DNA of 64,000 nt, from contig NZ_UUOC01000032.1 in NCBI RefSeq assembly GCF_900590755.1, positions 62,001-126,000 on the forward strand. Reading direction: 5' to 3'. The notes under the pieces were generated by a model that saw only the letters and a list, made by a program, of their open reading frames with translations, did no database searches and was not told where the DNA came from. The stretch comes from Pseudomonas viridiflava. Its GTDB lineage: Bacteria > Pseudomonadota > Gammaproteobacteria > Pseudomonadales > Pseudomonadaceae. Positions 26,307 through 34,386 of this stretch are shown here, piece after piece. A program made the position numbers and the translations under genes. The stretch's first letter is position 1; each line of letters opens with the position of its first letter.

Positions 26307-26723
26307 TCAACTGGCGGTGGTGGGCGGCGGGCGGTCGGCAGGGTGGTTGACGCCGTCGCTGGTCTTGATCTGGCCAAGGTCGTAAGGATTCACGCCTTCC
26401 AGGCAGCCGACGTTGTAGCCGTATTGGTCCGGTGAGGAGCGGCGCTGGTGATGGGTATATATCCCGCAATTGCCGCAGAAATAGTGGCGGGCGGTGAGGG
26501 TATTGAACTGGTAAAGCTTGAGCTGGCTCTGGCCTTGAATGACCTTGACGCCGTCTTGTGCAACGGTGCCGACGATGGCCCCTTTACGGCGACACATCGA
26601 GCAATCACAGCGTCGCGGGTCAACAATGCCGTCCGGTAAATCCAGTTCCAGCACTACCGCGCCGCAGTGGCAGGACGCGCGGTGTCTGGGTTTGATTTCA
26701 GTCGGGCCGACTTTTTTGATCAT
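26307..26723 (-). CDS. GFA/CENP-V family protein (glutathione-dependent formaldehyde-activating-like)
   Basis: A 138-residue zinc protein. ATG 26723 is chosen because AGGAGGAAC lies just upstream; the open frame before it is non-coding. Zinc-binding cysteines appear as SCHCGAV, then CDCSMCRRKG, then FCGNCGIYTHH, the standard GFA pattern. Members bind S-hydroxymethyl-glutathione or related thiol adducts, but most are uncharacterised. Single gene. Confidence 0.88.
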   Translation of the reverse strand: MIKKVGPTEIKPRHRASCHCGAVVLELDLPDGIVDPRRCDCSMCRRKGAIVGTVAQDGVKVIQGQSQLKLYQFNTLTARHYFCGNCGIYTHHQRRSSPDQYGYNVGCLEGVNPYDLGQIKTSDGVNHPADRPPPTTAS

Positions 26724-26859
26724 GGGTCTGTTCCTCCTGTGGGTTTCCTGATTCGGGATTCGATGTGTGCCTGCATCTTCCGGCAATACGGAACAACCTC
26801 GCGGGCCTCGGATCCGTATGATCGGCCGGTCGGCGTTTCTATGCAGACCAATCGATTCC

Positions 26860-26932
26860 TGTAGGAGCTGCCGAAGGCTGCGAAGGGGATATTTCAGAAA
26901 CACCGCTTTCGCAGCCTTCGGCAGCTCCTACA
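26860..26932. repeat. REPIN (TGTAGGAGCTGCCGAAGGCTG type)
   Basis: Arms TGTAGGAGCTGCCGAAGGCT and AGCCTTCGGCAGCTCCTACA, 30 bases apart. Same family at 29.5, 49.5 and (single) 58.2 kb. Confidence 0.9.
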
Positions 26933-27014
26933 GGATTGCAGCGACCTTTGGGAGCTCAACAGCATAGCCGCAGATGGCCGTCCTTGCGCCTTCACTGTAA
27001 ATCGACAGACGTGT

Positions 27015-28445
27015 TCAGCGTTTCTGCAACCACCCCAGGAAGCTGCCTTTCTTGATCACCGTTGGCTTTTCGGTCAGCAGGGATTGCGCGCTGTGCTGGC
27101 GCACTGCTTGAAGTTTTGTCAGTGCATGCTTGATCTGACCCTCCAGCTCCATGGTTTCCCGGGCGACGGTCTTGTCGATCCGGTACACCACACAGGAGGT
27201 GAGGGCGGTAAAGCGCGCTTCGGACGGCGTATCGTTGAGGATGCTCTGTTCACCCATCACTTCACTGGGCCCCATGCGCCCAGCCTCAACGTAATCATTG
27301 CCGTCCTTCACTTGCGCCGTGACCACCCCGGTGGCGATCACCAGCAGGCTGTCGGTGACTTCGTCGGCTTCGATGATCACTTGCCCGGCGGCGTATTCCT
27401 TGGGTGTCATGCTCTGGGCCAGATGATTTCTTTCTTCGATATTCAGCGCCCGGAACACTTTCACTTCATCGAGTAAAACCCGTGCGCGGGACGCCGGTTC
27501 TGCCTTGATGTCCGATTGCCAGGCAATGCCTGCGGCTTCCAGATGACGGTAGGCAAGATCAAACAGCAGGTTGCGCACGTCGCTTTTGTTGTCGATGTTT
27601 TTGATGAATCCGGTGACGGTGTATTCGATGGTGGTCGGGCTGGCTTCCTTGACCACCGCACGGGGCTTCGGCGATTGCAGCAGGGCGCTGCTGCCTTGCA
27701 GGGCGCGGTCCAGCGCATCCAGCACTCGGCGGGGACGAATGTGCGGCGAGACCATGATGTTGATGGACACCCCGAACATGTCCCTGGGGCGACTCAGGTT
27801 GACGATTTTCGCCTTGGCCGCTACGGAGTTGGGAATCACCGCCGTGCTGCCGGTGCCGGTCAGCAAGTGGGTGGCGCGCCAGTCGATGTCCACCACCTTG
27901 CCTTCAACTCCGTCGATGCTGATCGAATCATCCACCTGATAGGGCTTGGTGGTATTGAGGATGATCCCGGAGAACACGTCGCTCAAGGTGCTTTGCAGCG
28001 CGAGACCGACAATGATCGCCATGGCGCCGGACGTCGCCAGCAAGCCTTTGACCGGCAGTTGCAGCACATAACCGGCAGCAGCCACCACGGCAATCAGGAA
28101 AATGACTGCGCCTATGACTTCCTGCAACAAGCGGCCGCTGTGGCCGATGCGGCGCATCAGCAGGGTGCCGATGATCTCGGTGATGGTCCGGGCGGCAAAG
28201 ATCCACCAGATGATTTCCAGTGCCGTAGCTGCCAGATGACGCGCGCTGTCGTCTTCCCAGGGGGCAGTGTCCAATGGGCTCAAACCGGCGTTGATGATCA
28301 CCACGCTGTACAGCAAAAACGCGCCCATTCGCGCCGCCACCTTAGGCAGACGGCTTTGATAGGGCAGCAGATTCCAGCTGATCAGGTCCAGCACGATCAG
28401 CAATGTTGCGAAGGTCATCGGATAGCTTTGAATGAACGCGAACAT
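27015..28445 (-). CDS. MscS-family mechanosensitive channel with C-terminal cyclic-nucleotide-binding domain
   Basis: About 476 residues from ATG 28445 (MFAFIQSYPM); the longer frame upstream has no support. Four to five membrane helices precede the MscS pore and beta domain: LATSGAMAIIVGLALQSTLSDVFSG is the pore helix block, then YQVDDSISIDGVEGKVVDIDWRATHL, the characteristic MscS sandwich. The last 150 residues form a cNMP-binding/CAP-like domain (NHLAQSMTPKEYAAGQVIIEADE, then GEQSILNDTPSEARFTA). Fusion of MscS with a cNMP domain is known in some bacteria and points to ligand-gated rather than purely tension-gated opening. Confidence 0.88.
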   Translation of the reverse strand: MFAFIQSYPMTFATLLIVLDLISWNLLPYQSRLPKVAARMGAFLLYSVVIINAGLSPLDTAPWEDDSARHLAATALEIIWWIFAARTITEIIGTLLMRRIGHSGRLLQEVIGAVIFLIAVVAAAGYVLQLPVKGLLATSGAMAIIVGLALQSTLSDVFSGIILNTTKPYQVDDSISIDGVEGKVVDIDWRATHLLTGTGSTAVIPNSVAAKAKIVNLSRPRDMFGVSINIMVSPHIRPRRVLDALDRALQGSSALLQSPKPRAVVKEASPTTIEYTVTGFIKNIDNKSDVRNLLFDLAYRHLEAAGIAWQSDIKAEPASRARVLLDEVKVFRALNIEERNHLAQSMTPKEYAAGQVIIEADEVTDSLLVIATGVVTAQVKDGNDYVEAGRMGPSEVMGEQSILNDTPSEARFTALTSCVVYRIDKTVARETMELEGQIKHALTKLQAVRQHSAQSLLTEKPTVIKKGSFLGWLQKR

Positions 28446-28545
28446 GGCCAGAACCTGATAAATGCGGGAGTGAGCGCAGATTATGAGGATGCAGGCGGGG
28501 GATAAAGCTGGTAGAAAGCGTTTGACTGTCAACCGGTGAGCGACA

Positions 28546-29451
28546 ATGAACCCCTTTGAAGATATGCGAATTTTTACTCAGGTCATGGAGTCCGGGAGTT
28601 TCACTGCCGCCGCCGACCAGTTGGGCCTGTCCAAGCAATTCATCAGCCGCCGCCTGATCCAGCTCGAAGAGCGCCTGGGCGTGCGCTTGCTCAATCGCTC
28701 CACCCGCCGATTGGACGTCACGCCTCTGGGCCAGGCTTACTACGAATCGGCGTTGCGGCTGGTCGCTGACCTGGAGCAGGCCGAGCAAAGCATCGCCGGG
28801 CAAAACACCCAGCCTCGGGGCACGATCCGCATCACCGCTCCGCTGTCTTTTGGCGTTGAGCATCTGGGGCCACTGCTGCCGATTTTTTTGCAGAAGTACC
28901 CTGAGGTCTCGGTAGAAGTGGACTTGAGCGATCGCTCCGTGGACTTGCTGGGCGAAGGCTATGACCTGGCGTTGCGGATCGGCGTGCTGGAGGACTCCAC
29001 CCTGATCGCGCGCCATATCGCCAGCATCGAGCGGGTGTTCTGCTGCAGCCCTGATTACCTTGAACGACGTGGCCAGCCTGCCGAGCCAGAGGCGCTGAAA
29101 GATCATGATTGTCTGCCGTATGGGCACAGCCGCCAGGTGCAATGGCGCTTCGAGCGCAACGGCAAACCGCTGGCGGTCGGCCTCTGCGGACGCATGCGCG
29201 CCAATAACGGCGAGCTTTTGCGCGACGCGGCCATCGCCGGGCTGGGCATCACCTACCTGCCGTCGTTTATCGTCGGGCAAGCTTTGAAAGACGGTCGGCT
29301 GGTGCGGGTGCTGGACGAGTTCCGTACGCCGTCACTGGCCTTGTCGGCGGTGTATCCACAACACCGTCAAGGCGCGCGGCCGGTCCAGGCGCTGATCGAA
29401 TTTCTCAAGGAGCATTTGGTGCAGTGTCCGGCGTTGTTGTCTCCGCAGTGA
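28546..29451 (+). CDS. LysR-family transcriptional regulator
   Basis: A 301-residue LysR protein. Winged helix MRIFTQVMESGSFTAAADQLGLSKQFISRRLIQLEERLGVRLLNRSTRRLDVT, then the effector-binding domain (RGTIRITAPLSFG...HLGPLLPIFLQKYP). The DNA-binding head belongs to the branch with SKQFISRRL, often quinone- or oxidant-responding (CrgA/DsdC-like tails). It is divergent from the MscS gene (101 bases between starts) and upstream of a metallo-hydrolase gene on the same strand. Confidence 0.92.
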   Translation: MNPFEDMRIFTQVMESGSFTAAADQLGLSKQFISRRLIQLEERLGVRLLNRSTRRLDVTPLGQAYYESALRLVADLEQAEQSIAGQNTQPRGTIRITAPLSFGVEHLGPLLPIFLQKYPEVSVEVDLSDRSVDLLGEGYDLALRIGVLEDSTLIARHIASIERVFCCSPDYLERRGQPAEPEALKDHDCLPYGHSRQVQWRFERNGKPLAVGLCGRMRANNGELLRDAAIAGLGITYLPSFIVGQALKDGRLVRVLDEFRTPSLALSAVYPQHRQGARPVQALIEFLKEHLVQCPALLSPQ

Positions 29452-29521
29452 TGGCATCCGAGTGACGGAAGCACAACGGTTCAATCCAAGGCAGCGCGGG
29501 GGCGGCATCATTCGCCGCTCG

Positions 29522-29593
29522 GTAGGAGCTGGCGAATGCTACGAACGCGGTAGTTCAGCGAGATTGATTCGCAGCCTTCGGCAGCTCCTACAG
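29522..29593. repeat. REPIN (GTAGGAGCTG type, degenerate left arm)
   Basis: Left arm GTAGGAGCTGGCGAATGCTACG has diverged; right arm keeps GCAGCCTTCGGCAGCTCCTAC. Ends 28 bases before the next start. Confidence 0.85.
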
Positions 29594-29620
29594 GAATGCA
29601 TTTTGCCTTGAGGGAATCCC

Positions 29621-30613
29621 ATGAGCCTGTCCGTCTTACCGATCCTGCGCAGTCTGGCCCTTGGCTTGACGCTGTCGAGCGCTGTGGCCCACGCAGAAGT
29701 CCCGGCGCAACAGAAAACCCAGGCCCCCGGTTATCAGCGACTGGCGGTGGGCGAATATGAAGTCACCGCCTTGTTCGACGGTTATAACGATCTGTCGCCG
29801 GACTTGCTCAAGGGGCTGAGCCCCGGCCAGATTCGTGCGTTACTCGCCCGGCGTTCGATTGAAACACCCGGCGTGCAGACCGCGTTCAATGCGTTTCTGA
29901 TTAACACCGGCAAGCATCTGATTCTGGTGGACACCGGGGCGGGTGCCTGTATCGGCCAGACCGCAGGCATGTTGTCGGCGAACATGAAAGCCTCGGGTTA
30001 CAACCCTGCCGATGTGGACACCATTCTGCTGACTCACCTGCATCTGGACCATGTCTGCGGGCTGGTCGATGCGCAGCAAAAACCGATCTTCGCCAACGCC
30101 ACGGTGTATGCCGCCAAACCCGAGGCCGATTACTGGCTTGACCCGACGGCCATAAGCCGTGTGCCGGAGAAATCCCGGGAGCTGTTCAAGATCGCTCAGG
30201 AATCGGTTGCGCCTTACATCGTTGCCGGGCGCTTCAGGACTTTCAAACCGGGCGATTCACCGGTGCCTGAGGTTCAGACTGCGCTGGAATCCGGCCACAC
30301 CCCTGGCAGCACGACCTATCAATTCACCTCTCAAGGGCAGAGCATTCTGTTCATGGGCGATCTGGTGCATGACCTGGCCGTGCAGTTCGATCATCCGGAA
30401 GTTTCCATTAGCTTCGACGTGAACTCCGCCCAGGCGATCAGCAGTCGTAATCAGGTTTTCAGCGCTGTTGCCAAACAGAAAATCTGGGCAGCGGCTGCAC
30501 ACTTGCCGTTCCCGGGCATGGGGCACATCGTTGCCATCGACAAGCACTTCCAATGGGTGCCGGTGGAGTACGGTCCTTATCAGCGGGCCGAACACGTGCC
30601 TTTGCTCAAGTAA
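29621..30613 (+). CDS. exported metallo-beta-lactamase-fold hydrolase
   Basis: A 330-residue protein with a signal peptide ending at SSAVAHA, before EVPAQQ. The metal site His139-x-His141-x-Asp143-His144 (THLHLDHVCG) is intact, with a second His in LESGHTPG and an Asp in GDLVHDLA, plus a last His (AAAHLPFPGMGH). Such periplasmic enzymes are often AHL lactonase-like, alkyl sulfatase-like or quorum-lactone related; substrate cannot be told. Ribosome binding site GAGGGA. The AraC gene follows 101 bases later. Confidence 0.88.
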   Translation: MSLSVLPILRSLALGLTLSSAVAHAEVPAQQKTQAPGYQRLAVGEYEVTALFDGYNDLSPDLLKGLSPGQIRALLARRSIETPGVQTAFNAFLINTGKHLILVDTGAGACIGQTAGMLSANMKASGYNPADVDTILLTHLHLDHVCGLVDAQQKPIFANATVYAAKPEADYWLDPTAISRVPEKSRELFKIAQESVAPYIVAGRFRTFKPGDSPVPEVQTALESGHTPGSTTYQFTSQGQSILFMGDLVHDLAVQFDHPEVSISFDVNSAQAISSRNQVFSAVAKQKIWAAAAHLPFPGMGHIVAIDKHFQWVPVEYGPYQRAEHVPLLK

Positions 30614-30713
30614 CGAAGTGCCGCCCTGTTTTGCCCGGACACGGCAGGGCGGTCGCGATTTTCTAGCTTTGGCGATAAGGTAGGAGGCAGCCGTCCGCCA
30701 TGATTCAAAGGAT

Positions 30714-31589
30714 ATGTTCTTGACTGCTCCTGCCGTTTCGCATCTGACAGCGCAAAAGTTCACCGCCACGCGGATTGCGGACGCTCGTCCCGACTCCGAA
30801 AAGATTATTGATATCCCCTGTGCGGATGCGTTTTCCATCATCGTCCAGCTTCAAGACTTCGCCGAGCACCGGCTGTGGCGTGGTCGGCGTTTGAGCTATG
30901 CGGGTGGTTACAGCCAGGGCAGTGTTTCGCTGCCGTTCATGGGCGACCAGTTGCGCTGTCAGCATCGTGCCGCCTACGACAATCTGCGCTTCAATATTCC
31001 AAGGCTCACCCTGGACGAATACCAGCGCGAAAATGGTGGACGGCTGCTTGACGGTTTCAGGTATGAGCAAGGTGCTCAGGATCAGGTGCTCTATCACCTG
31101 GCGCAGGCCATGCTGCCCGCATTGCGTCAACCGGCGGCGGCCAATCAGCTGTTCGTTGATCACATCCTGTTGGCGATGTGCGCTCATTCCGTTTCTCACT
31201 ATGGGCGCATCGCATCGGACAGCGGCAAGTTCACCACCACCCTCACGCCCCTCCAGGAGCGGCTGGCAAAAGAGTTGATCGCCAGTAACCTGGGTAACGA
31301 CCTTTCTGTCGAGCGCATCGCCCAGGAATGCTCGTTGTCCCGCAGCCATTTCTCCCGCGCGTTCAAACAGGCAACGGGCGTGGCGCCGCATACCTGGCTG
31401 CTGCAACGGCGCGTCGAAAAAGCCAAAGAGTTGCTGCTTGAACCTGGCATGTCGTTAGTCAATATCGCCCAGGCCTGCGGCTTTGCCGACCAGCCGCACC
31501 TGACACGGGTCTTCACCCGGCTGGTGGGGGTTACGCCGAGTGCGTGGCGGGCGCATCAGGGTGGGGTGATTGTGGTTTCGCGGGGCTAG
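30714..31589 (+). CDS. AraC-family transcriptional regulator
   Basis: About 290 residues. The C-terminal AraC DNA-binding domain (LIASNLGNDLSVERIAQECSLSRSHFSRAFKQATG then LLLEPGMSLVNIAQACGFADQPHLTRVFTRLVGVTPSAWR) has both helix-turn-helix units. The N-terminal part is a cupin-like sensor. AAAGGAT lies so close to ATG 30714 that TTG 30720 is an equally possible start. Likely regulates the metallo-hydrolase gene before it. Confidence 0.9.
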   Translation: MFLTAPAVSHLTAQKFTATRIADARPDSEKIIDIPCADAFSIIVQLQDFAEHRLWRGRRLSYAGGYSQGSVSLPFMGDQLRCQHRAAYDNLRFNIPRLTLDEYQRENGGRLLDGFRYEQGAQDQVLYHLAQAMLPALRQPAAANQLFVDHILLAMCAHSVSHYGRIASDSGKFTTTLTPLQERLAKELIASNLGNDLSVERIAQECSLSRSHFSRAFKQATGVAPHTWLLQRRVEKAKELLLEPGMSLVNIAQACGFADQPHLTRVFTRLVGVTPSAWRAHQGGVIVVSRG

Positions 31590-31610
31590 ATGTATCGCGT
31601 CATCGTTCTT

Positions 31611-31630
31611 CGCGGGCAAGCCTCGCTCCA
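31611..31630. repeat. isolated left copy of the CGCGGGCAAGCCTCGCTCC arm
   Basis: Twenty bases identical to the right arm of the palindrome at 31786-31868, placed 19 bases left of the first palindrome. The three pieces together make an interlocked structure. Confidence 0.7.
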
Positions 31631-31649
31631 ACGGTTTCGGTGTTTGTCT

Positions 31650-31765
31650 GTGGGAGCGGTGCTTGGTCTGGGCGGCATTCCGACGATGAACGATGACGCG
31701 GTCTGCCTGATGGACCGAGGCGGCTGCATCGTCGGAATGCCGCCCAGACCAAGCACCGCTCCCAC
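31650..31765. repeat. long perfect palindrome (arms GTGGGAGCGGTGCTTGGTCTG...)
   Basis: Arms of about 39 bases, GTGGGAGCGGTGCTTGGTCT onwards and mirror, are perfect complements around a spacer of about 38 bases that starts AACGATGACGCGGTCTGCC. It lies between the AraC and MFS convergent genes. Confidence 0.9.
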
Positions 31766-31785
31766 ATTAGATTTAGCTTCCCTGT

Positions 31786-31868
31786 TGGAGCGAGGCTTGC
31801 CCGCGATGAACGATGACGCGGTCTGCCTGATACACCGATGCGGCTGAATCGCGGGCAAGCCTCGCTCC
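31786..31868. repeat. second palindrome with the same central spacer
   Basis: Arms TTGGAGCGAGGCTTGCCCGC and GCGGGCAAGCCTCGCTCC flank a spacer nearly identical to that of 31650-31765 (AACGATGACGCGGTCTGCCT onward, 3-4 differences). Confidence 0.9.
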
Positions 31869-31873
31869 TGGGT

Positions 31874-33070
31874 TTATCTGGCCTTGTCAGCAACCACAAA
31901 TGCCACCAGCGCCAATAACGGCAGGCCTGCGCCCAGCAATACGACGCCGTGCCAGCCTTGCTGTTCGTAGAGAGTACTGGCCAGGGCCGAGCCGATCGCG
32001 CCGCCCATGAATATGCTGGTCATGTAAAGTGCGTTCAGCCGTCCGCGGCTGGCGGGGTCAAGGGCGTAGACAGCCCGTTGGCCCAGGACCATGTTCAATT
32101 GCACGGCAAAGTCGAGCAGCACACCGGTGATCGCCAGACCAATCACGGTCAAGCCCGGTTGGCTCAGGCCGATCAGGAAGGCTGCCGGGGCAAGGCTCAA
32201 GGCAATCAGCGAGGCGCGACGGGTGTGCCCCGCATCAGCCAGACGTCCCGCAATGGGGGCGGCGATGGCACCAATGGCGCCTACCAGTGCAAACAAGGCG
32301 ATCTGGCTCTGCGATAAACCGAAGTGTCGTGAGAGCTCGATGGGCGCGGAAGTCCAGAACAGGCTGAAGGCGGCAAACAGCAAACCCTGGTAAAGCGCGC
32401 GCTGGCGCAACACCGGGTGCCTGCGCAAAAGGGTCAGCAATGATCCGAGCAATTGCCCATAAGACGATTGGTGCTCCGGCGTACGTTTCGGAATGGTCAA
32501 CGCCAGCACCAGAATGATCGCCAGCATCACCACTGACGCGCTCATGAACACCGCTCGCCAGCCGAAATGGTCGGCGATCAGGCTGGACAGTGGTCGGGCC
32601 AGCAGAATGCCCAGCAGCAGGCCACCCATGATATTGCCGACCACCTGGCCTCGGGTTTCTTCCGGTGCCAGATGCGCCGCCAGCGGCACCAGCATCTGAA
32701 CCGACACTGAGCTGAAGCCGATCAACAACGAAATCATCAGAAAGGTGTTGGCGTGCTCGCTGAAAGCGGCGACCAACAGGCTGGCGCAGGCAACCAGCGC
32801 GGTACCGATCATCAATGTGCGGTTTTCCAGCAGGTCAGCCAGCGGCACCAGAAACAACAGGCCCAGCGCGTAGCCCACCTGGGTCAGCGACACAATCAGG
32901 CTGGCGCTGTGTGCCGAGAGGCCGACATCCGGCGCGATGAGTTCAACGATAGGTTGCGCATAATAGATATTGGCAACGATCGCGCCGCAGCACAGTGCGA
33001 ACAGCAGGACCAGGCCTCGGGTCAACGTTTGCCGCGTGCCGTGCAGGGGTGTAGTGGTGGATGGGTTCAT
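31874..33070 (-). CDS. MFS transporter
   Basis: A 398- to 400-residue carrier with about 12 helices, the motif A variant VPLADLLENRTLM after helix 2, GNIMGGLLLGILLARPLSS, and the second-half motif AGRLADAGHTRRASLI. Resembles the sugar-efflux/multidrug SetA- or YdhP-like branch. ATG 33070 or 33076, both in frame, no strong ribosome binding site. A LysR gene follows on the same strand upstream (150 bases), so it is probably the regulator. Confidence 0.85.
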   Translation of the reverse strand: MNPSTTTPLHGTRQTLTRGLVLLFALCCGAIVANIYYAQPIVELIAPDVGLSAHSASLIVSLTQVGYALGLLFLVPLADLLENRTLMIGTALVACASLLVAAFSEHANTFLMISLLIGFSSVSVQMLVPLAAHLAPEETRGQVVGNIMGGLLLGILLARPLSSLIADHFGWRAVFMSASVVMLAIILVLALTIPKRTPEHQSSYGQLLGSLLTLLRRHPVLRQRALYQGLLFAAFSLFWTSAPIELSRHFGLSQSQIALFALVGAIGAIAAPIAGRLADAGHTRRASLIALSLAPAAFLIGLSQPGLTVIGLAITGVLLDFAVQLNMVLGQRAVYALDPASRGRLNALYMTSIFMGGAIGSALASTLYEQQGWHGVVLLGAGLPLLALVAFVVADKAR

Positions 33071-33220
33071 GGTCATTGGCTCTGTCAGCTTAAGGTTCTG
33101 TTTAAGGTTCTGTGCACAGCCTCAGGCTGCGCGACGAGATGGCTGCCACCTTAAAGGACCCTCAGGTCTGAGGGAATTGGCTGCTGGTGCAATGCAGTTG
33201 TGCGAAAAACGCGTAGAAGG

Positions 33221-34129
33221 TCATTCCACCTGATCGGCAAGCACCTCTTCAAGAAATTGAATGAACGCATTGACCCGCTTCGAACCGCGATGATTGGGTA
33301 GATAAAGCGCATTGATCGCAGAGCGCGCCTGGTTCGGGTTGATGTCATACGCGCCGAGTACGCGGGTCAGCGCGCCACTTGCGACATCCGCCTTCACCAG
33401 CCAGTCAGCCAGCAAGGCCAGACCGACGCCCGAGAGTGCGGCCTCGCGCAGCACGTCGGCATTGCTGCTTTTCAGGCGGCCGGTGATCTCGATCTGCTGC
33501 GCGTGAGCTTCCTGGGTGAAAGTCCAGACTTGCCGGGTTGATGCGTGTGTGAATCGCAGGCAACTGTGCTCCAGAAGCTCGCGGGGTTCGGTCGGCGTAC
33601 CGTGCTGTTTCAGGTACTCGGGGCTGGCAACCACCCAGCGGGAAAAACCACCAATCGTGCGGCATACCAGATCATCATCGGGTGCGGCAGCGCCCAGACG
33701 CAGGGCGACATCGAATCGCCCGCTCAGCAAGCTATCCAGGTCATCGCTCAAGGTCACGTCGAGTTCCAGCTGCGGATACCGCGCCAGAAAGCGTCCAAGG
33801 TGTGGGGCAATCAGTCGGCGGCCAAATTCAACAGGCATGCAGACGCGCAACTGGCCGACCGGTTCATCGCCCCGATCCATGATCTGAGCGTCAGCCCGAG
33901 CCACATCCTCCAGGACTTTGCGGGCCTGCTGGTAATAGTTCGCACCGGCTTCAGTGAGGGTGATCTGCCGGGTCGAGCGATTGAGCAGCGCCGCGCCCAG
34001 TTGTGTTTCCAGAGCGTCGATCATCCGGGTCACCGAGGAGGGCGCCAGTTCAAGTTTGCGGGCCGCGGCGGAAAACCCCTGAGCGTCGACCGACTCGACA
34101 AACATCTTCAATGCCAGCAACTTGTCCAT
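33221..34129 (-). CDS. LysR-family transcriptional regulator
   Basis: A 302-residue LysR protein, start ATG 34129 because GGAG lies 5 bases before it (GTG 34135 is also in frame). Helix-turn-helix ARKLELAPSSVTRMIDALETQLGAALLNRSTRQITLTEAG, then an effector domain beginning VGQLRVCMPVEFG. Directly upstream of the MFS gene on the same strand; likely its regulator. Confidence 0.92.
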   Translation of the reverse strand: MDKLLALKMFVESVDAQGFSAAARKLELAPSSVTRMIDALETQLGAALLNRSTRQITLTEAGANYYQQARKVLEDVARADAQIMDRGDEPVGQLRVCMPVEFGRRLIAPHLGRFLARYPQLELDVTLSDDLDSLLSGRFDVALRLGAAAPDDDLVCRTIGGFSRWVVASPEYLKQHGTPTEPRELLEHSCLRFTHASTRQVWTFTQEAHAQQIEITGRLKSSNADVLREAALSGVGLALLADWLVKADVASGALTRVLGAYDINPNQARSAINALYLPNHRGSKRVNAFIQFLEEVLADQVE

Positions 34130-34386
34130 GCACACTCCATCGGTATCGTATTCGGGCAGCCATTGATGCAGAGTAATCGCTGAGGCATCGGGCTTATAGT
34201 CATCAGCAGTGGAGCATATTATGGCGTTTGGCTACTCATCTTTCCTCGGTATATGAAAGTCCGAACCATACACTTGTACTATTGTGCTCAGTCGCAACTA
34301 AGGTTTATTGAAATATTCATGACGCTATCCTTATAGATAATATCGGTGGATTGATTTAGCTGGTTAGATACCCTCAACCGCCAGCG

